DNA of 64,000 nucleotides, from positions 124,001 through 188,000 of the forward strand of contig CAVQYZ010000004.1 in assembly GCA_963718405.1 (NCBI GenBank), written 5' to 3'. This stretch comes from Bog-756 sp963718405. GTDB lineage: Bacteria > Actinomycetota > Acidimicrobiia > Acidimicrobiales > RAAP-2. The notes beneath the pieces were generated by a model. The model was not told where the DNA came from, ran no database searches, and saw only the letters and a list, made by a program, of their open reading frames with translations. Below, piece by piece: positions 37,609 through 47,236 of the stretch (positions within the stretch are counted from its first letter, which is position 1; each line of letters begins with the position of its first letter). The translations under genes and the position numbers were made by a program.

Positions 37609-38439
37609 TCAGCCCAGGCGGACGCCGGCCAGCTGGGTCCCGTGGGCCACCAGCCGACCGGTGCGGTCCCACACGAAGCAGGACTCGTCGACCCGCCCGG
37701 CCTCGATGAGGTTGGCCCGTTGCAGCACCCGCACCGGGCCCGGTGCCGGTAGGCCCCGGACGTAGACCGTCATCTCCAGGGTCGGCACCCAGCCCGAGAA
37801 CTCGATGTCGAAGGTGGCGGGGGGATAGGCGTCCACGGCGAACAGCAAGGAGACCGGGTCGAAGTCCTCGCCCCCGGGCAGGGCCAGCCATCCCCGCAGC
37901 TCGCCGCGGCCCGAGGGGTGGCCGGCGGTGAAGCCGGTCGACCCGGGATCGAGGCGGACCTCGATCTGGTGGAGGATGGCCACCGGGTTGCCGTCGGGCA
38001 GGTGGGGGACCAGGCGGGGGAGGTCGGCGTACTTCGAGGTGCTGATCCCGGGCACCCCACCGTCCCAGTAGGAGGAGGTGCCGGGCTCCAGGTGGGAGAG
38101 GGTGAAGAGAGCCTCCACGCAGGCCTGACCGCCCTGCCCCATGCGGGCCCGCACCTGGCTGGCCGAGCGCCCCAACCGCAGGGGCTCGATCTCGATCTCC
38201 GCCGGGCCCGGCTCGGGGGCCCGCAGGTAGTGGGCGCTGGCCGCGATGACATGGTCGTGCACGCCGCCGGAGGTGGCCGCCCGGGCCAGCACCGCCAACA
38301 GGTACCCCCCGTTGGGCTTGCCACCGATGGTCCACTGCGGGTCGAGCTCGGCCCCGAAGCGCCCGGTGTCCTGGTGGGTCACCGCACTGACCACCGAGAA
38401 CAGGCGCCGGTCGACGGCGGGGGTGTCGGTGGTCTCCAC
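37609..38439 (-). CDS. Thioesterase-family (TesB-like double hot-dog) protein
   Basis: 276 residues, full length. GRFGAELDPQWTIGGKPNGG begins the first hot-dog half, with GGYLLAVLARA and HYLRAPEPGPAEIEIE following; the second half has PVSLLFAVDAYPPATFDIEF, WVPTLEMTVYVRG and DESCFVWDRTGRLVAHGTQ. Such proteins hydrolyse acyl-CoA thioesters. Divergent from the MFS exporter gene, with a palindrome between them. Confidence 0.85.
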   Translation of the reverse strand: METTDTPAVDRRLFSVVSAVTHQDTGRFGAELDPQWTIGGKPNGGYLLAVLARAATSGGVHDHVIAASAHYLRAPEPGPAEIEIEPLRLGRSASQVRARMGQGGQACVEALFTLSHLEPGTSSYWDGGVPGISTSKYADLPRLVPHLPDGNPVAILHQIEVRLDPGSTGFTAGHPSGRGELRGWLALPGGEDFDPVSLLFAVDAYPPATFDIEFSGWVPTLEMTVYVRGLPAPGPVRVLQRANLIEAGRVDESCFVWDRTGRLVAHGTQLAGVRLG

Positions 38440-38453
38440 GCCGTCACCCTAGT

Positions 38454-38477
38454 GAGTTGCATTATGGAACGCAACTC
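38454..38477. promoter_or_regulatory. Operator-like palindrome between divergent thioesterase and exporter genes
   Basis: Seven-base arms GAGTTGC and GCAACTC with a 10-bp spacer whose bases continue the symmetry as TTGCnTT and AAnGCAA. It is 15 bp before both the thioesterase start (38439) and the exporter start (38493). The shape fits a TetR or MarR dimer site. No regulator gene adjoins it. Confidence 0.55.
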
Positions 38478-38492
38478 CCTAGAGTAAGTCTC

Positions 38493-39927
38493 ATGTTGGA
38501 ACCGGACTCGACCGGAAGGACCGAGCGCACCACCACGGGCCGGGACCGGGGCCTCGCCCCGGCAGGTGTTGGTCATCGTGTGCGCCGGGGTGGTGCTGGC
38601 CAGCCTGGACCTGTTCATCGTCAATGTGGCCCTGCCCCAGATCGCCCGGGACCTGAAGGCCCCCAACCTCAGCGAGCTGTCCTGGGTGCTGAACGGCTAC
38701 GCCATCGTCTACGCCTCGCTGCTGGTCTTCTTCGGCCGGTTGGCCGACCGCTACCGGCGTGACCGGGGGTTCCTGCTCGGGGTGGCCATCTTCACCACGG
38801 CCTCGGCCGCCTGTGCCGCCTCGACCAGTGTGGGGATGCTGGTGGCCTTCCGGTTGGTCCAGGCGGCCGGGGCCGCCCTGCTCACCCCGACCTCGCTGGG
38901 GCTGGTGCTGGCCACCAACGATCCCGAGCACCGGGCCGGTGCCGTGCGCTCGTGGACCGCGGTGGGGGGAGTGTCGGCGGCCCTGGGCCCGGTCATCGGC
39001 GGGCTGCTGGTGGCGGCCAGTTGGCGGTGGGTCTTCCTGGTCAATGTGCCGGTCGGGGTGGCGGCCTTCATCGTGGGCTGGCGCCGGCTCCCGAGGGTGG
39101 CGGGCCACCCCACCGAGCGGCCCGACCCCCTGGGCGTGGTGCTGGTCACCGCCGGGGTGGCGCTGCTGACCTTCGGGCTGGTCAAGGGGAGCGACTGGGG
39201 CTGGACCTCGGCCGGCATCGTCGCCGCCCTGGTGGGGGCACTGGTCCTGATCGGGCTGTTCGCCGTCCACTGCCTGAAGGCCCGCAACCCGCTCATCGAC
39301 CCGTCGCTCTTCCGGTCGCGCCCGTTCACCGGGGCCTCGGTCGTGGCGGTGTTCTTCTCGGCGGCCTTCGGCGGGATGCTGCTCTCGATCGTCCTCTGGG
39401 AGCAGGGGGTCTGGGGGTGGTCGGCCCTCGAGTCCGGACTGGCCATCGCCCCCGGTCCCCTGGTGGTCCCGGTCATGGCCTTTCTGGTGGCCGGCCGCCT
39501 CATCGCCCGCTACGGGCCGGCCGTGGTCATGGCCCTCGGCTCGGTGGCCTTCGGGGTGGGCGTGTCGTGGTGGGCGCTGGCCGTGGAGAGCCAACCCAAC
39601 TACGTCTCGGGCCTGCTGGGCGGGATGATCCTGACCGGGGTGGGGGTGGGCCTGACCCTTCCCACCATGATGTCGACGGCCTCGTCGTCCCTGCCGCCTC
39701 CGTCCTTCGCCACCGGTACCGCCGTGGTCAACATGATGAGACAGACCGGGCTGGCCCTGGGCGTGGCGGTGCTGGTGGCCATCCTGGGCACCGGGGCCAA
39801 CCACTACGGCGGAGACGCCCTCCACGTGTTCCGCACCGGTTGGTGGGTCACGGCGGCCATCTCCTTCGCCGCCGTCATCCCCGCCCTGGCCCTGCTCCGC
39901 CCGACCCCCTCCGTCACGGCGGGCTGA
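38493..39927 (+). CDS. MFS exporter, EmrB/QacA-like (frame break near 38.56 kb)
   Basis: About 475 residues with 14 helices typical of DHA2 drug exporters. The first 25 residues (MLEPDSTGRTERTTTGRDRG) are in another frame from the rest and join near 38558, where a CCCC run is followed by GGCAGG; one extra C would explain it. Key segments are LASLDLFIVNVALPQIARDL, LNGYAIVYASLLVFFGRLAD and FRLVQAAGAALLTPTSLGLV. The substrate is unknown; the divergent thioesterase may be in the same regulon. Confidence 0.86.
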
Positions 39928-39987
39928 GGGCCCACCACCCGACCCGATCGTCCGCCCACCGATAGACACAACCGGCAAAGGAGCACC

Positions 39988-40686
39988 ATGAACATCAACG
40001 GATCCACGGCCTTCGTCACCGGGGCCAACCGGGGGCTGGGCCGCCACCTGGCCGCAGAGCTCTTGTCCCGGGGGGCCACGGTCTACGCCGGGGCCCGCAA
40101 CCCCGACACCATCGACCTGCCGGGGGTCAAGGGCGTCCGGATCGACGTCACCGACCCGGCCTCGGTGGCCGCGGCGGCCGAGGCCGCCGGTGATGTCACC
40201 CTGCTCATCAACAACGCCGGCTCCTCCACCGGAGCCGACCTGCTCGACGGCGATGCCGACCGCATCCGCCTGGAGATGGACACCCACTACTTCGGCACGC
40301 TGTCGGTGGTGCGGGCCTTCGCCCCGACCATCTCGCAGAACGGGGGCGGGTCCATCCTCAACATCCTGTCGGCCCTGTCGTGGTTCAGCGTTCCGGCCAT
40401 CGGTGCCTACTGCGCGGCCAAATCGGCCGAGTGGTCGCTGACCAACACCTTGCGGGTGGAGCTGGCGCCCCGGAACATCCGGGTGGCCGGACTGCACGTG
40501 GGGTTCATGGACACCGACATGGCGGCGACGGTGACCGCACCCAAGGCCGACCCCGCCGACATCGCCGCTTTGGCCGTCGACGGTCTGGAGGCCGGGTCGT
40601 ACGAGATCGTGGCCGACGACACCAGCCGTGGGGTCCTGGCCGGTCTGTCCGGTGGGGTGGCCGCTCTCTACCCCGGCCTTCCCTGA
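39988..40686 (+). CDS. Short-chain dehydrogenase/reductase
   Basis: 232 residues. NAD(P)-binding motif TGANRGLGRHLA (near residue 12), NNAGS motif at about 77, catalytic Ser in LNILSALSWFS and Tyr/Lys in YCAAKSAEWSL. It oxidises or reduces an alcohol/carbonyl pair; substrate unknown. Start ATG 39988 follows CAAAGGAGCACC. It lies 60 bp after the MFS gene in the same orientation. Confidence 0.92.
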   Translation: MNINGSTAFVTGANRGLGRHLAAELLSRGATVYAGARNPDTIDLPGVKGVRIDVTDPASVAAAAEAAGDVTLLINNAGSSTGADLLDGDADRIRLEMDTHYFGTLSVVRAFAPTISQNGGGSILNILSALSWFSVPAIGAYCAAKSAEWSLTNTLRVELAPRNIRVAGLHVGFMDTDMAATVTAPKADPADIAALAVDGLEAGSYEIVADDTSRGVLAGLSGGVAALYPGLP

Positions 40687-40704
40687 CCGGATCCGGTCAG
40701 GCAG

Positions 40705-41202
40705 CTACGACGGGTTTCCGGCCGCTATCTGCTGGAGATTGGCCAGGGTGGTGGCGATGCCCTCTTTGGCCATCACCTCCATGCCGTCGATGCGCGCCTT
40801 GACGTCGAGGTCCTCGTTGCCGCCCCGGACGAACTCCGGGTAGGCCGGCAGCACCTGCCACGACTCGGTCACCGTCGTGCCGTCGGGCTCCTCGTCCAGG
40901 GTGAAGCCCCACTGCACCAACGCCACCTCACCGTCCGGCCCGAAGTTGATGAAGGTGAACTCCTCCCCCGGCCGGGACGCCACCACCTGGCATCGGGTGT
41001 CCCAACGCACCTCGCCCACGGCGTTGTGCCCGGTGAACCAGGCCCCGACCCGGCCGGCCTGGGTGGGGTCGTCCCAGGTGCCGGCCTCACACACCGGGCT
41101 CAGCCGGCCCATCCGGCTCACGTCGCTGACCATGGCGAACAGCTCGGCGGCCGGCCGCTTGATGACCACGCTCTCGGAGTAGCGGTATCCGGATACATCC
41201 AT
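40705..41202 (-). CDS. SRPBCC (polyketide-cyclase/START-like) family protein
   Basis: 165 residues: YRYSESVVIKRPAAELFAMV at the N-terminus, VSDVSRMGRLSPVCEAG, WDTRCQVVASRPGEEFTFIN and a C-terminal helix (MEVMAKEGIATTLANLQQIA). The helix-grip fold binds a hydrophobic ligand; some members are cyclases or aromatase-like. Convergent with the SDR gene. A 246-bp gap separates it from the divergent GGDEF gene. Confidence 0.85.
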   Translation of the reverse strand: MDVSGYRYSESVVIKRPAAELFAMVSDVSRMGRLSPVCEAGTWDDPTQAGRVGAWFTGHNAVGEVRWDTRCQVVASRPGEEFTFINFGPDGEVALVQWGFTLDEEPDGTTVTESWQVLPAYPEFVRGGNEDLDVKARIDGMEVMAKEGIATTLANLQQIAAGNPS

Positions 41203-41448
41203 GGGCCGAAGAGTAGGCCACCGCGACGGTCCGGGTCCTCGGGTCCGCTGGTCCATTCCCCCATTTGCAATCCGAAGTTGCAATGGAGGGATCTCCGGAC
41301 CGGACGGCCCGGCCGGTCCGACCGGCCGCAGCGGACCAAACGCCCAGCTCAACTGCCCGTTCCCTCCCGAGGGGTGGGTGGGCACCCGGTAAGTCGAGGG
41401 CTGACCCTTAAGGTGCTCCCGCACCAGGTCGATACCGGAATATGGAGT

Positions 41449-43143
41449 GTGCCGTGGTTCCGACCCAGGATCGGCTATCGGTCGGATGCGGACGCCCCGG
41501 ACCCTGGCCGGTTGCTGGCGGGACTCCCCGACGCCGTCATCGTGGTCGAGGGCGACGGCACGGTGAACTGGGGCAATCCCGCCGCCGAAGCGGTGTTCGG
41601 CCGGACGGTGGCGGCGGACAAGGGGATGCCGGGGCTGGACCTGGTCCACCCCGAAGACCTGGAGCTGGTCCTGCGGTCGCTGGAGAGCATCCAGGCCAAG
41701 ACGGTCGGCGTGCCCATCGAGATCCGACTGCGGACCCCCACCGGATGGCGGCTGATGGAGTTGGTGGGGTCGCCGGTGGGTTGGGTGGGCCCCGGGGCCG
41801 TGGTGCTGATCCTGCGGGACCTCACCGATCGCCGGCGCTTCGAAGTGGTGCACGACAACGAAGCACAGTTCCGGACGGTCCTGCAGAACTCTCCGGGCAT
41901 CACCCTGCTGGTCTCCCCGGACGAGCTTGTCGAGTCGGCATCGAGCGCCCTGACCCGTCGGCTGGGCTACGACCCCGAAGCGGTGGAAGGGAGGGCCCTG
42001 GCCACCATGGTGGCCGTGGAGGACCGGCCCGCCCTGGCCTCGACCTTCGAGCAGGCCCGGCAGGGGGCGACGGCCGCCGACCCGGCCAGCGTCATCGTCC
42101 GGCTCCTGCGGAGAGGCTGCAACGAGACCGTCCCGTTCGAGTTGGCCGTGGTCAATCTCATCGACGATCCCACCATCGGCGGCTTCATCGTGTCGGCTCA
42201 CGATGTGACCAAACTGGTGCAGGCCGAGACCTCGCAACGGAACGCCCTGTCCCTGATCAAAGCAACCCTGGACGCCACGGCGGAAGGAGTGGTGGTGATC
42301 GACACCAAGGGGAGGTTCTCGAACTTCAATCACCAGTTCGTCGAGATGTGGCGGGTTCCGGCCTCCGTGCTCCACCAGGTCGATGTGGGCGCGGCCATCG
42401 GCTTCGTCCGTCGCCAGCTGGTCAACCCGGAGTCTTTCGTGGAGCGGCTCAGATCGCTGACCGACAACCGGGTGGCGGGAAGCGACGACGTGATCGAGTT
42501 CACCGACGGCCGGGTGTTCGAAGCCCGCTCCCGGCTACAGACCGTCAGTGACGAAGTGGTGGGACGGGTGTGGAGCTTCCGGGATGTGACCGACCGGAAG
42601 CGCCTCGAGGAGCGCCTGTCCTTCCAGGCCTTCCACGATCCCCTGACCGGTCTGGCCAATCGCTCGCTCTTCCTCGATCGCCTGGAGCAGGCCATCGCCC
42701 GCAGCGACCGTCGGCTCCGGGGCATGGCGGTGTTCTTCGTCGACATGGACCGCTTCAAGTCGGTCAACGACCATCTCGGACACTCGGCCGGGGATGCCCT
42801 GCTCAAAGCCACGGCCCACCGGCTGAGCGGGTGTCTCCGGGCCGGTGACACCGCGGCACGGATCGGGGGCGACGAGTTCGGCATCGTGGTCGAGGGCCTG
42901 GCCGATCCCACCCAGGCCCTGCACCTGGCCGAGCGGATCCTGAAGGTGGTCAGCGAACCGCTCGGCCAGGCGTTGGGGGACCTGTCTACGACCGTCAGCA
43001 TCGGCATTGCCTTCGACGAGGGGGACCTGACCGCCGATCAGCTGCTCAACCGGGCCGACGTGGCCATGTACCGGGCCAAGGCCCAGGGCGGGGACAGCTT
43101 TGTCGGCTTCGCCCCGGACATGCTGGCCGAGCAGCTCTCCTGA
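41449..43143 (+). CDS. PAS-domain diguanylate cyclase (GGDEF)
   Basis: About 564 residues. Three PAS-like sensor domains occupy residues about 20-390 (LLAGLPDAVIVVEGDGTVNW, LLVSPDELVESASSALTRRL and VVVIDTKGRFSNFNHQFVEM). The GGDEF domain spans about 395-560, starting FHDPLTGLANRSLFLDRLEQ and containing the active-site IGGDEFG. It should make cyclic di-GMP in response to a signal. No EAL domain is present. The start (GTG 41449) is tentative; no strong ribosome-binding site is visible. Confidence 0.88.
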   Translation: MPWFRPRIGYRSDADAPDPGRLLAGLPDAVIVVEGDGTVNWGNPAAEAVFGRTVAADKGMPGLDLVHPEDLELVLRSLESIQAKTVGVPIEIRLRTPTGWRLMELVGSPVGWVGPGAVVLILRDLTDRRRFEVVHDNEAQFRTVLQNSPGITLLVSPDELVESASSALTRRLGYDPEAVEGRALATMVAVEDRPALASTFEQARQGATAADPASVIVRLLRRGCNETVPFELAVVNLIDDPTIGGFIVSAHDVTKLVQAETSQRNALSLIKATLDATAEGVVVIDTKGRFSNFNHQFVEMWRVPASVLHQVDVGAAIGFVRRQLVNPESFVERLRSLTDNRVAGSDDVIEFTDGRVFEARSRLQTVSDEVVGRVWSFRDVTDRKRLEERLSFQAFHDPLTGLANRSLFLDRLEQAIARSDRRLRGMAVFFVDMDRFKSVNDHLGHSAGDALLKATAHRLSGCLRAGDTAARIGGDEFGIVVEGLADPTQALHLAERILKVVSEPLGQALGDLSTTVSIGIAFDEGDLTADQLLNRADVAMYRAKAQGGDSFVGFAPDMLAEQLS

Positions 43144-43148
43144 TCCGC

Positions 43149-44334
43149 TCAGGCGTCCCGCTTGACCATGCGCCAGGCACCGAGGACGGTCCAGGCGACC
43201 AGCCAGGCCACCACCACACAGACCGCCGCCGTGGTCGACTCCGGGACCAGGTTGGCGGTGCCCTGACCCCCACCGGGGCCTCCACCCCCTCCGAAGACGA
43301 AGCCCAGGCCCGAGGGTTCCAGATGGGCCACGGCCAGCCCCACCACCGAGCGCTGGAGGTTGATGAGGTGGGGGATGTCGGCCCGTGACAGCGACGGGGT
43401 GAGGACGATCTCCAGCACGATCATCAGGATCACCGCCACGGTCCTCTGCCCGAGGAGCGACCCCAGGCCCAGGCCGACGATGAAGCCGATGGCGACCTCG
43501 AGCTCGATCCACAGGCCGGTGCGGACCATCAGCCCGATCGACGGGGACAGAAAGATCTCCGAGTACTTCGGATAGTCCTGGACGGCAATCTGAAGCTCGC
43601 CCGATCGGAGCACGGCCGGCGCCGCCGCGGCCGGGGCGGCACCCGACGGCCCCTTCTGGGGGGCCGACCCGCCGGGGCCCGGGCCGCATTGGTTGAAGAA
43701 GGCGTTGACGTCGGCGCTCACCGTTCCGGAGCCCTGGTAGGGCAGGTCGCAGACCTGGTTGGGGTGGTCGAGGGCCCAGTGCTCGAAGCCGGCCCGGGAG
43801 AGCCCGGGGGGAATGTTGGTCCCCTGGTAGTCGACCTGGGTGGGTGCGGCGAACACGCACACGGCGCACACGATGGTGAAGCCCGACGGCCACCACCGGC
43901 ACCACGATGGCCAGGCCGGCGGGGATGCGGGCCAGGTACAGGGCCAGCCGCGACCGGCCGGTGACCACCAGGTGGCGGAACATACCCTCGGTCAGGTCGA
44001 TGGATCCGGCCGTGCAGCCCAGGGCGGCGGCCATGATGAAGCCGAACACGTAGAGCACCCCGGGCACCAGCGTGGTGAAGATGTCCTCGCCGCCGGCCGG
44101 GCCGTACGACTTCGGTGAGGTGGCGTGCAGCACCAGGCGTATGGCCAAAAACACCGTGGGGATGCCGATGGTCACGGCGATGAGGGCCACCATGAGGCCC
44201 CGCCGCTTCCGCAACTCCATACACCGGGTGGCGATCATCCCTCCGGTCGGGAGCCACGAGCCCCGGCGGTCCGGGGCATGACCGAGGGGGATCGGTGCGG
44301 CCGTGGCCGCGACCACGTAAGAGGTGACGGTCAT
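43149..44334 (-). CDS. ABC transporter permease (frame break near 43.88 kb)
   Basis: About 395 residues in two frames. Helices LMVALIAVTIGIPTVFLAIR, VLYVFGFIMAAALGCTAGSI, LAIVVPVVAVGF and TIVCAVCVFAA are joined across the break by removing one G near 43882. The second part contains a Pro/Ala-rich loop, GLMVRTGLWIELEVAIGFIV, VILMIVLEIVLTPSLS and a final helix. Start ATG 44334 overlaps the ATPase stop as ATGA. Export function is likely; substrate unknown. Confidence 0.78.
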
Positions 44335-45309
44335 TGCGAATCCCCCAGTCGACTGGTGACCTGCAGGAACCACGACTCCAGGGAGGTCTGTACCTCCTGG
44401 AGCCGGTAGACGGAGATGGCGCCCCCCACCAGCACCCGGTTGATCTCGGCGATCACGTCGCGGCCGGTTCCGGCCGGCAGGGTGATGCCCAGGCCCTCGG
44501 CCCCGATGGTCACGATCCCGCCCATGGCGGTGCCCCGCAGAAGCTCGGCGGCCCGGCCGGGGTCGGAGCACTCCACCTCCACCACGAAGGACGAACCGGC
44601 CAGCAGGTCGGCGATGGCGCCTTGGCGGATGACCTTGCCGCGGTCCACGATGGCCACGGCATCACAGGTTCTCTCCACCTCGTCCAACAGGTGGGAGGAG
44701 AGCACCACCGTGCGGCCCTCGGCCACCAGGGAGAGGATCATGTCGCGCATGTCCTGCATGCCGGCGGGGTCCAACCCGTTCATGGGCTCGTCCAGGATCA
44801 GCAGCTGCGGGTCACCGATGAGGCAGGCCGCCACCCCCAGGCGTTGGCGCATGCCCATGGAGTACTTGGAGACCTTGTCGTCGGCCCGCTGCAGCATCCC
44901 CACCCGCTCGAGGGACGGCCCGATCCGTCGCTTGGCCTCCGGCTCGCGGGCGGCCGCCAGGATCTGGAGATTCTGCCTCCCGGTCAGATGCCCGTGGAAG
45001 CGGGGCTCGTCGACGATGGCCCCCACCCGGGCCAGGGCCGCGGCCCGATGGCGCGGGACCGGGTGCCCGAGCAGGCGCATGCGTGCCGCCGTCGGCACGG
45101 GTCAGTCCGAGCAGCACCCGGATGAGGGTGGTCTTGCCGGCGCCGTTCGGTCCGAGGTAGCCGAAGGCACATCCCCGGGGTACCTGGAGGTCGACGCCGT
45201 TGACGGCGATGTTGTCACCGAACCGCTTGGTCAGTCCGTGGATCTCGACGGCCCACGGGCTGTCGGGGTCATGGCCCACGTCCGTTCCGGTGGTCATGGT
45301 GAGGCTCAT
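44331..45309 (-). CDS. ABC transporter ATP-binding protein (frame break near 45.09 kb)
   Basis: About 325 residues. Walker A GPNGAGKTTLIRV lies in the upstream frame; after the break the downstream frame reads ARMRLLGHPVPRHRAA, then YSMGMRQRLGVAACLIG (signature), LLILDEPMNGLDPAGM (Walker B) and VVLSSHLLDEVERT. One extra base near 45086 explains the join. ATG 45309 is followed by an alternative ATG at 45297. Forms an operon with the permease at 43149-44334. Confidence 0.83.
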
Positions 45310-45497
45310 GGGGTCCGGTCCGTGGTCACAGGTCAACCATAAAGAAGGCACCCGGCCATAGGAATGGGGGCAACCACCTTCGGTTACTGGGGCTACCACC
45401 CCTACGCCGGCGGTTCCGCGGCACCCGGGAACCACCCCTCAGCGTCCGGTCATCCCCTTTAGTGTGAGGGCGCACGAAGACACAGAGGAGGTACGAG

Positions 45498-45671
45498 GTG
45501 CGCTACACCTACAGTGCTCTGGCGGTGGGCATTCGTGACCGCAAGTTCGAAAAGCGGGTCCAGGGCCACCTGGATGCGTACGCCGAAGCCGGATGGCGCC
45601 TGGTGTCCACCGGTCAGCGCCACGAGGCCGACAGTGTGGAGTTCTCCTTCTTTTGGGAAGCGAGCAGCTGA
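45498..45671 (+). CDS. 57-residue DUF4177-like protein
   Basis: A short gene from GTG 45498, preceded by AGAGGAGGTACGAG. The product reads MRYTYSALAVGIRDRKFEKR and then AGWRLVSTGQRHEADSVEFS plus FFWEASS. The pattern of a short beta strand, a helix with AEAGWRLVS and a final FFW strand resembles DUF4177-type small proteins. Function unknown. Transcribed divergently from the ABC ATPase. Confidence 0.7.
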   Translation: MRYTYSALAVGIRDRKFEKRVQGHLDAYAEAGWRLVSTGQRHEADSVEFSFFWEASS

Positions 45672-45707
45672 GCGGCGTCGCCGGTCGCGCCGGGCGGGTC
45701 CGCCCAC

Positions 45708-46049
45708 TCAGCGGTCCAGGGCCGCCCGCACCAGGTGGCGGAGCTCGTCGTCGGTGATCAGAGCGTCGTCTTCGACACCGATCTGGATGGTGCCCTTGGT
45801 GGTCCGCAGGTGGGGGTGGTCGGCCACGAAGTCGTCGACCGCTCCCTGGGACCACCCGTAGATCGAGAGGCCGTGCTTCCACACGCCCACGAAGAGGCGG
45901 TTCCGGCCCACCCGGTAGGTGGGCATCTTGTAGGAGAGCCCCACGGTGGCGGCCGGAAAGGTATCGACCACCAACCGGTCGACCCGGTCGAACAGCGGGC
46001 GGTACTTCGTCGGAATGGCCTCGATGTACTCCTTGACGGCGTCGTCCAT
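45708..46049 (-). CDS. DUF1801-family protein (YdhG/iron-chaperone-like)
   Basis: 113 residues. AVKEYIEAIPTKYRPLFDRV, ATVGLSYKMPTYRVGRNRLF and TKGTIQIGVEDDALITDDEL match the family. Bacterial and frataxin-like members are proposed to handle iron, but the function of most is unknown. ATG 46049 begins a standard-length domain; an upstream ATG at 46088 is less likely. It ends 37 bp from the DUF4177-like gene, which is convergent. Confidence 0.82.
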   Translation of the reverse strand: MDDAVKEYIEAIPTKYRPLFDRVDRLVVDTFPAATVGLSYKMPTYRVGRNRLFVGVWKHGLSIYGWSQGAVDDFVADHPHLRTTKGTIQIGVEDDALITDDELRHLVRAALDR

Positions 46050-46116
46050 GGTGGGTGTCGCCTCCTTCCGGTCGCGGGGAATGCTCAAGGAGATGGACGG
46101 CTGACGGGCACCGGAC

Positions 46117-47116
46117 TCATCGGTCCCGTGGAGCCTGCCCGTCGAGGTGGAGGGGCAGGCCGAAGGAGGGGAACAACCGGTTGGGGTCGAGGAAGTGGAG
46201 GAAGAAGTGCATCCCCACGATCACTCCGCCCGAGATCTCCAACACCTGGATGGCCCACGGGGTGTACCCGCCCTCCGGGTCCGGTTTGTACTGGCCGAAC
46301 GCCGGGCAGCCGTTGGCCGAGGTGGGCCGCAGGATCGAACCCCGGCAGGCGCTCGGGCCCGGTTCGACCATCCACCGACCGATGTTCCCGGCGCCCCGGA
46401 TCCACATGGCGAAGGGCGGCATCGATTGGATGGCATCGTCACGGAGCAGTGTCACCAGTCGTTCGATGTCGTAACGCTCGAAGGCCTCCACGTACTGATC
46501 GAGCAGGACCCGGTCGTCCGACATCCAGCGGCTCCGGTCGGAACTCTCCGCCCATGGAACCGAGGGTGGCCCGGGCCCGCTGCAGCGAGCTGTTGACGGC
46601 GGCCACGGTGGTGTCGAGCAGCTCGGCCACCTCGGCGGCCGGCCAGCGCAGGACCTCACACAAGATGAGGGCCACCCGTTGGCGGGGCGGCAGGTGTTGC
46701 AGGGCGGCCACGAAGGCCAGTCGGACCGACTGGCGGTACTGGACGATCTCGGCGGGATCCGAAGTCGGGGCCCCGGCTGCGGCGTCGGGCAGCGGGGTGA
46801 CCCAGGCCACGTCGGTCAGGAGCGGACCGAGGAACGACTCCTCGGGTGGGGAGGCCGGGCCCATGTCCACCGGCCGGGCCCGGCGCTGCACCTGGCGGCT
46901 CATGTCGATGCAGACGTTGGTGGCGATGCGGTACAGCCAGGACTTGAGGCTGGATCGACCCTCGAACTGTTCGGCGTTCCGCCACGCCCGGACCAGGGTC
47001 TCTTGGACCGCGTCCTCCGCTTCGAATCCCGAGCCCAGCACCCGGTAGCAGTAGCCGGTCAACTCCCGTCGAAAGGTCTCGATCTCTGCCGGCTCGACCG
47101 GGGCGCGGACCACCAC
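46117..47116 (-). CDS. RNA polymerase sigma factor of the SigJ type with a SnoaL-like C-terminal domain (frame break near 46.55 kb)
   Basis: About 333 residues in two frames. Region 2 covers FRRELTGYCYRVLGSGFEAE, then WRNAEQFEGRSSLKSWLYRI; region 4 covers LQHLPPRQRVALILCEVLRW and LLDTTVAAVNSSLQRARATL. After a one-base break near 46549 the frame continues SSDRSRWMSDDRVLLDQYVE, MPPFAMWIRGAGNIGRWM and a SnoaL-like beta domain. ECF sigma factors of this class use the fused domain for self-control instead of an anti-sigma factor. The GTG start (47116 or 47113) is tentative. Confidence 0.85.
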
Positions 47117-47175
47117 AGCTGCAAATGGTACCGGCAGATGACTGCCGGCCCCCGGTCGACCCCGGCCGGGACGCC

Positions 47176-47207
47176 ACACAGCCCCCGGCCGGAGCCGGGG
47201 GCTGTGT
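47176..47207 (-). terminator. Perfect 14-bp-stem hairpin
   Basis: ACACAGCCCCCGGC and GCCGGGGGCTGTGT flank a 4-nt loop. The hairpin lies 30 bp after the stop of the minus-strand secreted-protein gene and before the sigma-factor start, so it is a strong terminator candidate. There is no U tract, as is usual in this G+C range. Confidence 0.75.
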
Positions 47208-47236
47208 CAGGCATGTCCTATGACGGTCCTGCCCGG

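Noticed and set aside
41026..41448. A longer start for the PAS-GGDEF protein reaching back to 41026
   Set aside because: The added residues are Pro/Arg/Gly-rich, overlap the divergent SRPBCC gene, and do not resemble a domain.
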